In this document: positions 57,672 to 64,000 of the stretch, in pieces
Position numbering within the stretch: the first letter of the stretch is position 1
Layout: every line of letters begins with the position of its first letter
IMG/VR virus record: IMGVR_UViG_3300035698_035310
Span: 1 to 64,000 of that record
DNA from: a virus
DNA length: 64,000 nt
Reading direction: 5' to 3' (one strand)
Notes under the pieces: generated by a model
What the model was told of the DNA's origin: nothing
Seen by the model: the letters and a program-made list of their open reading frames with translations, nothing else
Database searches by the model: none
Translations under genes and position numbers: made by a program

Positions 57672-58825
57672 ATGAATGACACTGTAACAGTAGAAGTAGC
57701 AACTGTTGAAGGCAAAGATATTAAAGCCGAAATGGATTTAAGCCTTTCCGAAAGTAAAGGAGCACTTGCGGTTGCTTCTGAAAACACTTCCCCCGCAGAT
57801 CAAAAGCGCGTTAAAGAATTGATATTGGTAGCACCGATTCAATTATCAACTTCGGCGTTGAAGCGCAGGGTGGTTTAAGTAAACAATCTGATGCGATGCT
57901 TAAAGGAGTTCGCAATAAAGATACTGGACCTGCTGGTGAAGTTATGAACGGTCTTATGGTTCAAATTCGTGGTTTGGGTCTTAGTGATCTCGATCCTGGT
58001 GAAAAACGAGGATTTTTCGGCAAAATGTTAGGTAAACTTACACCTGTTCAAAAATTCCTTCAATCATATGAAAGCGTTGAAAGTCAAGTTGACGCCATGG
58101 TTGCGAAATTGACGCAAGAAAAAAACACACTACAGCGCGATGTTATTATGCTTGATGCAATGTATAATGAAGCATTGGTATTTTTTGATGATTTGGCTTT
58201 TTATATTGAAGCCGGTGAATTGAAACTTGCTGATGTTAAAAACGTTGATATTCCAGCATTGGCGGATAAAGCACAGCAATCAGATAATATGCTTGACGCA
58301 CAAGCACTTCGTGATATTAACGAACGCACACTCGATCTTGAACGTAAAATTCAAGACCTTATGCTTACACGCCAAGCAACAATGCAAATGCTTCCGCAAT
58401 TACGCATGATTCAAGATGTTGATAAAGGTCTTGTAACAAAGATTCAATCTTCTATTCTTGTTACCATTCCACTTTGGAAAGGCCAAATTGCTATGGCTAT
58501 CACACTTTGGAGACAGGCTGGTGCAATCAAAACACAAAAAGCAGTTTCCGATGCCACCAATGATATGTTGCTACAAAATTCTGCATTGTTGAAGCAGAAC
58601 AGTGGTGACGCTCGATGCGAAATGGAACGTGGCGTTCTTGACATGGCAACATTGAAGCAGGTTAATGATGATCTTATCGCTACCATCGTGGAAGCCGGTC
58701 AGATTGCTGAAGAAGGCAAACGAGCGCGTATTGCTTCAAGGGTTGAAATGGATAAGTGTGAAACTGAACTTAAAGCTGCTTTGAAAAATTCAGGTGCTAA
58801 TGCCCTGAACGCAATCGCAGCCTAA
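57672..58825 (+). CDS. telA-like: TelA-family (toxic anion resistance) protein, frameshifted
   Basis: First part 57672-57878, second part 57896-58825. The second frame, read back past its first ATG, encodes DIGSTDSIINFGVEAQGGLSKQSDAMLKGV, the conserved TelA N-terminal block; adding one base near 57820 joins the frames. The rest carries the long helical TelA core (ITLWRQAGAIKTQKAVSDATNDML). Proteins of this family belong to Ter-type stress systems. Confidence 0.85.
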
Positions 58826-58855
58826 TTATTGAAAAATAGGAAAGGAGACTATATT

Positions 58856-59719
58856 ATGAATAATCGACTTAAGATGAGTATCTACGCCGCAGCATTGGTA
58901 TTAACCAGTGCTGTGTCGGCGCAGGCGGCTAGCAATTATGTTGGCATGGATTCTGTGAACAACGTTGTCACAGAAGGCGTTCGTGATTGCCGTGGTGGTG
59001 AGGGTAATAATATTCCCATTATCACGTGGGGTGGTGATATGATTACCATTCATGCAAACGGTGATGCGCTTGTAACCAAAGCAGGTAGTGTGTTTGACAA
59101 AGAAGGTCTTGCACTTACCTTGAAACGTGAAGACGTATTCACCAAACAGGTTGCCGGATATCTTCGTTGTGATACGCCATATATTCGTGGCACACAAGGT
59201 CAGTTAAATCTTGCTGCGGCGGTTACTGAAAACGATCCACGCACAAAAATGGTTACTATCTTCCAGCACACATGGTCGAATGGCGGTGATGCGTTGGTTG
59301 TTAAAGATGGCATCAAATCATTGGCGGATTTGAAAGGCAAAACTATCGCGTTGCAAGCATATGGACCACATATTAGTTATTTGTTTAAAATTCTTTCTGA
59401 TGCAGGACTTAAACCAACCGATGTTAAATTGAAATTCACCAAAGATTTAGTTGGACTCGACGAGGATACAACGCCGGGTGTTGCGTTACTTGAAGATAAA
59501 AGCATTGATGCGGCGATGGTTATTATTCCTGATGCATTAACACTTACCTCTGGTGGAACAGTAGGAACTGAAGCCGAAGGTGCTGTAGAAGGGGCAACTA
59601 TTCTTCTTACTACAAAATCAGCAAGTCGTGTTATTTCTGATGTATACGCAGTTCGTCAAGATTATTTTGACGCTCATAAAGCAGAAGTTCAATCTTTTGT
59701 TCATGGGTTGATGGGTTGA
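58856..59719 (+). CDS. substrate-binding/OmpA fusion 1, N-terminal part
   Basis: 287 residues from ATG 58856 after AAAGGAGACTATATT. A signal peptide (about 1-26, cleavage near AQA-AS) precedes a periplasmic substrate-binding fold of the NrtA/SsuA type (GIKSLADLKGKTIALQAYGPHISYL). An eight-base direct repeat GGGTTGAT x2 at its end shifts the frame; with one copy removed it continues into the next piece. Confidence 0.8.
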   Translation: MNNRLKMSIYAAALVLTSAVSAQAASNYVGMDSVNNVVTEGVRDCRGGEGNNIPIITWGGDMITIHANGDALVTKAGSVFDKEGLALTLKREDVFTKQVAGYLRCDTPYIRGTQGQLNLAAAVTENDPRTKMVTIFQHTWSNGGDALVVKDGIKSLADLKGKTIALQAYGPHISYLFKILSDAGLKPTDVKLKFTKDLVGLDEDTTPGVALLEDKSIDAAMVIIPDALTLTSGGTVGTEAEGAVEGATILLTTKSASRVISDVYAVRQDYFDAHKAEVQSFVHGLMG

Positions 59720-60582
59720 TGGTTGCAGAAGAAAATTTAGTTGCTGCCGCACGTGGTAAAACCGCCGCGTTTAAGAGTACTGTTGCTGCTACAGCAACCA
59801 TTCTTCTTGGTGCCCCTACCGCGATTGGTGATGCAGGCGACCTATGGATTGATGCTGAAACCACAGGTATCAACGGGAATGTGAAGTTTTTCACAAATAA
59901 TAATTTTTCACGCAACTTTACGGCTATTACTGCCGAAATTCAACAATCATATGTGGATTTAGGGCTTCTACCAAAAGCAATGGTTTTGGCTGACGCTGGT
60001 TGGGACTACAGTGTATTGGCGATTGACTTGAAAACTGCTGGTAAGATTGAAGCACCCAGGTTTGATACTAAAAAACTTACTGCGGCTGTAACGGCAAAGG
60101 CTGCTACTGGTGATCTTGACAAAGGCGCATTGTTTACCTTCGAAATCAATTTTAAGCCAAACGTTAAGGAATTTCCAGTAGCGTTATACATGGACGCATT
60201 TAAGAAGGTGATTGATCTATCAAACACTTATTCTGGTGCAGTGATTACGGTTGAAGGACATTCCGATCCTTATGGTTATCAGAAAAAGCAGGAAAAAGGT
60301 GTAGGCGAAGGAATTCTTTCTAAAATCAAGCAATCTGGACGCACATTGAGTATTAAACGTGCTGGTGCGGTTCGTGATGCGATTATTGCCCTCGCCGAAC
60401 AAGATGGTATTACGATTGACAAAAGTCAGTTTGTTGCCATCGGACTTGGTATCTCTAGCCCAAAGAATGCAATTATGCCTAAATCCATAGCGGAATGGAC
60501 TACAATTACTGCGCAAAATCGTCGAGTTGTGTTTAAATTGATTAATATCGAAGCAGAATCTTCTGAATTCGAAGCACTTTAA
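59719..60582 (+). CDS. substrate-binding/OmpA fusion 1, C-terminal part
   Basis: Continues the periplasmic domain and ends in an OmpA-like domain (ITVEGHSDPYGYQ...GRTLSIKRAGAVRDAI...IGLG) that binds peptidoglycan. It starts on ATG overlapping the previous TGA. The paralogue at 61830 is a single 517-residue gene, which shows the break is secondary. Confidence 0.8.
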   Translation: MVAEENLVAAARGKTAAFKSTVAATATILLGAPTAIGDAGDLWIDAETTGINGNVKFFTNNNFSRNFTAITAEIQQSYVDLGLLPKAMVLADAGWDYSVLAIDLKTAGKIEAPRFDTKKLTAAVTAKAATGDLDKGALFTFEINFKPNVKEFPVALYMDAFKKVIDLSNTYSGAVITVEGHSDPYGYQKKQEKGVGEGILSKIKQSGRTLSIKRAGAVRDAIIALAEQDGITIDKSQFVAIGLGISSPKNAIMPKSIAEWTTITAQNRRVVFKLINIEAESSEFEAL

Positions 60583-60597
60583 GGGGGGATTAATAAT

Positions 60598-61386
60598 ATG
60601 AAAATATATAACAAACTCTTTATTTCATCTATCCTTGTAGCCAGCGTTCTTTTAGTTGGCTGTGAGGAAAACGCCGCACCTCTTGCCCCAAAAGCGGCAG
60701 TTGCTACAACTCAAACTTCGGATAATACACCACAGGCGGAACAAGCGCCTTGGGTTTGGCCGGGAACATCAAAAGGTGCTATTGCGTTAGCATCAGATTT
60801 GACAGCAAATAACTATATGGTAGTATATGATGGTTCTGGTAGCATGGGTGACCCATCATGTGATAAAAATAGCCAAACATCTAAGCATGCAGAAGGCAAA
60901 ATTGCTCTTAAATCATTTATCAATGCGATACCCGATGAATCTAATATTGGTTTTTACGCATTTGATAATAATGGAAAAGGTGTACGAACACAACTTAATA
61001 CAGGCAACAAATCAAAAATCGTTGCTGAGATTGATAGTGTTAGTCCTGGTGATGGAACTCCGTTAAAAAGTGCGGTTAGAACAGGTTATGATGCATTGAC
61101 TTTACAAGGTCAAAAACAACTCGGTTATGGAAGATATGTGTTAGTTATTGTGACTGATGGTGTTGCAAGTAGCGGTGAAAGTCCAACCAATATTGTTAAT
61201 GACATCATTGACGATACACCAGTTGAAATACATACTGTTGGTTTTTGTTTGGGTGATAAACATACACTTAATCAACCGGGACGAACATTTTATGCTTCTG
61301 CGACAAGTTCCGAGGAAGTGTTGAAATCTCTGGAAGATGTTCTTTCAGAATCTTCGGATGTTGATGATAACGACTTCAGTAACTAA
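60598..61386 (+). CDS. VWA-domain lipoprotein
   Basis: 262 residues. Signal peptide with lipobox LLVGC at about residue 22. VWA MIDAS VVYDGSGSMGDPS, then later DGTPLKSAVRTG and IVTDGVASSG. A membrane-anchored periplasmic VWA protein. It sits between the two substrate-binding/OmpA genes. Confidence 0.85.
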   Translation: MKIYNKLFISSILVASVLLVGCEENAAPLAPKAAVATTQTSDNTPQAEQAPWVWPGTSKGAIALASDLTANNYMVVYDGSGSMGDPSCDKNSQTSKHAEGKIALKSFINAIPDESNIGFYAFDNNGKGVRTQLNTGNKSKIVAEIDSVSPGDGTPLKSAVRTGYDALTLQGQKQLGYGRYVLVIVTDGVASSGESPTNIVNDIIDDTPVEIHTVGFCLGDKHTLNQPGRTFYASATSSEEVLKSLEDVLSESSDVDDNDFSN

Positions 61387-61389
61387 CAC

Positions 61390-61417
61390 TTGACATGTTG
61401 GGTGGTCATGTTAATAT
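61390..61417 (+). promoter_or_regulatory. promoter flanked by inverted repeat
   Basis: TTGACA (61390) and a TAATAT box (61412-61417). TTGGGTGGTCAT (61398-61409) and ATGATCACCCAA (61418-61429) flank the -10 box, like the site at 56588. Confidence 0.6.
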
Positions 61418-61451
61418 ATGATCACCCAATATTATTTTATAAGGAGTTATT

Positions 61452-61802
61452 ATGGAAGAAAATACGTATACTGTAAAACAATCACCAAATGGATCGACGC
61501 ATTGGTATGATGAAGATGGAGCATTGCATTGTATCGGTGCACCTGCTATTATTACACTCAGCAAAGGTTTAATGATTAGTGAAGAATGGTATAAGCATGG
61601 TAGATTGCATAATTTAAACGGACATGCAAGAATTGGCTACAAACAAAACGCCGATGGTGATATGGATGTGACGTGGTCGCAACATTGGATTGATGGTGAA
61701 CAATTGTCGGAAAAAGAATTCACCGAACAGACCACTGTTAAACAAATGACCATGGATGAAATAAACACTAAGTTGGGTTGTATTGTTGATATTGTTGAAT
61801 AA
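61452..61802 (+). CDS. protein with ALHCIGAPA / LHNLNGHA repeat
   Basis: 116 residues. Repeats of the type HWYDEDGALHCIGAPAII and EEWYKHGRLHNLNGHARI, as in the gene at 38961. Ribosome binding site AAGGAGTTATT. Confidence 0.65.
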   Translation: MEENTYTVKQSPNGSTHWYDEDGALHCIGAPAIITLSKGLMISEEWYKHGRLHNLNGHARIGYKQNADGDMDVTWSQHWIDGEQLSEKEFTEQTTVKQMTMDEINTKLGCIVDIVE

Positions 61803-61829
61803 TATTTTTACTAAAGAAAGGATTATAAA

Positions 61830-63383
61830 ATGAAACCATTACATATCGTAATTGCTTTAATTTTAACACTTATTGGTGTTGGAGGAATGGTCGGGTATAA
61901 AGTGTTTGACGATGCTTCGTTGACTGCTTCCACGGATTCCGCTAATGTTCGCGAAACTGTAAATATTGGTGTTGATAGTTGGGCTGGTTATACAGTGTTA
62001 TGTTCAACTGAAACGAGACGATTAGCGCTTGTTGATGGCATTCTTGTAAAGTGTCACGATGATAAAGCCAACTATACAGATCGTATGGCTAAACTAGCCA
62101 GTGAAGAATTGCAAATGGCTGCTGCTGCGGTTGATGGTTATGTTCTTGCAGGTGATGCAGTTAAATATCCGGGCAGTGTTACATTTGTTATCGATGAATC
62201 ACAAGGTGGTGATGTTATTATCGCCAACGCAAGTGTAGCAAAAAATATCAATGATTTGAAAAATCGCAGTGGTGTTAAAATTGCATTTACCCCTGATTCA
62301 CCAAGTCAGACGTTACTTACTAAATGGAGTAGCGACTTTGATGTTAAAATTAATGATCCCAAGGCGATAACATTGGTTCACGCTAATGGTGCAGCAGACG
62401 CTGCTAAAAAACTTCAAAATGGTGAAGTAGATGTTGCAGTTGTTTGGGAACCACACGCATCCAAATTGTTAAGTAATGCAAATTTTGTTAAACTTATTGG
62501 CACAGAAAGCACTAAAAACCTTATCGTTGATGTGTTACTCACCAATCAGCGTTATGCAAAAAGCAATCCAGATGTAATGAAGACGGTTGTTAAATCATAC
62601 TTTTTAGCATTGGAGCATTATAAAACAAACACCAAAGAATTTGATGATGAGATTATTCGTTATGCTGGTGCCAGCCGTGATCAAGTTGACGCAATTAAAG
62701 CGGGTATCAATTGGGTTGATTTACCACACAATGCCGCAGATTGGTTGGGTATTAGTCAAACTGGCGGTAAAGCGCAACGACAGTTGTATGACACCTTCAA
62801 CTCTGCGGTTCGTTTATATGTCAATAGTGGTGATTTTACTACAAGCCCTATTCCTGGTGATGATCCGTTTCGTTTGATTGATTCAAGTGCATTCAATGAC
62901 GTATATACATTGGGAATGACTGGAAAACTTGGTGTTATGTTTCAACCTATCACAGTTATCAAAGACGTTAGTGTTACACGCCCCTTTAAGAAACTTTCAC
63001 CGGGTCGTTGGGCTAAACTTAAAGATATTGGATCATTGAAATTACAAGCTATTACGTTCAAGCGTGGAACATACGAACTTGAATCAACAGGTCAATCCGC
63101 ATTCAAATCATTGGTTGAAATGCTTGAAACATATCCAAATTATCGCATTAAAGTTGTGGGTCATTCGGGCAAGCGCGGAGATCAAGCGGCTAATATGGTT
63201 CTTTCTAAAAAACGTTCTATATCTGCGGCAAAATATTTGATGGACAAATATGGCATTGACAAAAATCGAATTTACGCGTATGGTGTAGGCAATGGACAGC
63301 CACCTCGCCGTGAAACCGGTGAAACGAAACGTGCATATAATGCAAGGTGGCCTCGTGTTGAACTTATTTTAGTGGAAGGATAA
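61830..63383 (+). CDS. substrate-binding/OmpA fusion 2
   Basis: 517 residues. N-terminal membrane anchor (about 7-25), a periplasmic substrate-binding domain (about 45-330, VNIGVDSWAGYTVL...GEVDVAVVWEPHASKL) and a C-terminal OmpA-like domain (about 410-515, RIKVVGHSGKRGDQ...LSKKRSISAAKYL...YGVGNGQPP). Bridges the inner membrane to the peptidoglycan. It is an intact paralogue of 58856-60582. Confidence 0.9.
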   Translation: MKPLHIVIALILTLIGVGGMVGYKVFDDASLTASTDSANVRETVNIGVDSWAGYTVLCSTETRRLALVDGILVKCHDDKANYTDRMAKLASEELQMAAAAVDGYVLAGDAVKYPGSVTFVIDESQGGDVIIANASVAKNINDLKNRSGVKIAFTPDSPSQTLLTKWSSDFDVKINDPKAITLVHANGAADAAKKLQNGEVDVAVVWEPHASKLLSNANFVKLIGTESTKNLIVDVLLTNQRYAKSNPDVMKTVVKSYFLALEHYKTNTKEFDDEIIRYAGASRDQVDAIKAGINWVDLPHNAADWLGISQTGGKAQRQLYDTFNSAVRLYVNSGDFTTSPIPGDDPFRLIDSSAFNDVYTLGMTGKLGVMFQPITVIKDVSVTRPFKKLSPGRWAKLKDIGSLKLQAITFKRGTYELESTGQSAFKSLVEMLETYPNYRIKVVGHSGKRGDQAANMVLSKKRSISAAKYLMDKYGIDKNRIYAYGVGNGQPPRRETGETKRAYNARWPRVELILVEG

Positions 63384-63387
63384 TAAC

Positions 63388-63573
63388 GTGGGCATTTGGA
63401 GAGGTTGCACACAAAAAGATTTGGTCAAGCAGTTTATCATCGATAAAGGCACCCTCGACGCTATATATATTGCTAAACGGTTATGGCCTTCCCATCCACA
63501 ACCATCCGAATGGATTGAGTTTACCGAAGATGATATTAATCAGTTACAACAGTATGAAATGGAGAATAAATGA
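63388..63573 (+). CDS. small hypothetical protein (GTG start)
   Basis: 61 residues, starts GTG five bases after the previous stop region (AAGGATAATAAC). Its stop overlaps the next ATG (ATGA). Confidence 0.6.
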   Translation: MGIWRGCTQKDLVKQFIIDKGTLDAIYIAKRLWPSHPQPSEWIEFTEDDINQLQQYEMENK

Positions 63574-64000
63574 TGGACGCACAATTTATTGATTTATCAC
63601 AGATGACACCGGAAGCGGTTAAAAGCGCAGTGTTTAAAAATACCGCTACTAACCCATTAACGATTTTTCCAATTCTTGCAAGTTTGCCGATATTGGGTGT
63701 TTGGGCGATTTTTGATGCAGGTTTGTTATTTGTTGCGTTAAGTGTTTTATCGGCTGCGGGTGGTGGTAGCATGTTTGCTATAAATTACTTTGGTCGTTAT
63801 GCAGTGTTCTCTAACAAATATTTCATTCAACTTCGAAAAGATAATGAAGCGAAAGCAAAACAGAAACTCGTCGAAGTTGAAGAATTTCTCGATGAACGCG
63901 AATTTGAGCAAGGTGCAAGACAGGTAACTAAATTGCAAGCATCAATGACTGCTTTTGAAAAGGTTCTTGATCGTAAATTTGAACCGCATGAATTTGCACG
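63570..64000 (+). CDS. membrane protein, runs off the window
   Basis: At least 143 residues. Two hydrophobic segments (about 27-50 and 50-72) followed by a charged, coiled-coil-like tail. Position next to TelA and topology recall XpaC-type partners of TelA, but motifs are not diagnostic. 3' end is beyond the window. Confidence 0.7.
   Translation, partial: MMDAQFIDLSQMTPEAVKSAVFKNTATNPLTIFPILASLPILGVWAIFDAGLLFVALSVLSAAGGGSMFAINYFGRYAVFSNKYFIQLRKDNEAKAKQKLVEVEEFLDEREFEQGARQVTKLQASMTAFEKVLDRKFEPHEFA

Overview
This window looks like part of the genome of a very large tailed phage related to the T4 superfamily, not a cellular chromosome. Nearly every gene is tightly packed and AT-rich. T4-type late promoter boxes (TATAAATA and close variants) and strong sigma70-type promoters (TTGACA / 16-18 / TATAAT) sit in front of genes. 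About forty tRNA or tRNA-like genes are clustered between 18 and 39.8 kb and are interspersed with homing endonucleases. Most short genes are unrecognisable small phage proteins. No capsid, terminase or polymerase gene is visible here, so the host and exact clade stay open.

Layout. 0-9 kb: a repeat-bearing membrane protein, elongation factor G, a 2H phosphoesterase, a nucleoside deoxyribosyltransferase-like protein, an AAA ATPase, ClpX and an envelope-type basic/Tyr-Gly-rich protein broken by an in-frame TAA. 9.1-10.9 kb: two long, structured, almost gene-free stretches. 11-14.5 kb: a Ro60/TROVE protein split by a homing endonuclease and by an in-frame TAA, then initiation factor IF3. 14.8-18.4 kb: a structured RNA candidate and small genes. 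18-32 kb and 34.9-39.8 kb: the tRNA array with five HNH-type endonucleases or relatives nearby, a PilZ protein, an asparagine-synthetase-like protein, a sulfotransferase and a bL12 C-terminal domain. 32-44 kb: thymidine kinase, fatty-acid desaturase, dual-specificity phosphatase, DEDD exonuclease, a truncated HisRS, a phosphoglycerate-mutase-family protein, an aspartoacylase-like protein and full AspRS. 46-57 kb: HD hydrolase, hemerythrin, KTSC protein, an HNH-RNA ligase fusion and a glucosaminidase. 57.6-64 kb: an envelope-stress cassette (TelA, two substrate-binding/OmpA fusions, a VWA lipoprotein, membrane proteins).

How it fits together. The phage carries parts for initiation (IF3), elongation (EF-G, a bL12 C-terminal domain), charging (AspRS with three tRNA-Asp genes, a HisRS catalytic core with two tRNA-His genes) and decoding (including a tRNA with an amber-suppressor CUA anticodon). 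It also has RNA-handling proteins (TROVE, 2H phosphoesterase, HNH-RNA ligase). Several tRNA genes are odd: insertions at the anticodon-loop position 37/38, halves in permuted order, C33 instead of U33, and serine-type class II bodies carrying Asn or Trp anticodons. Together these suggest an RNA repair/processing and decoding system worth testing. Seven genes are interrupted by in-frame TAA codons or small indels; sequencing error, decay and programmed recoding cannot be told apart from sequence alone.
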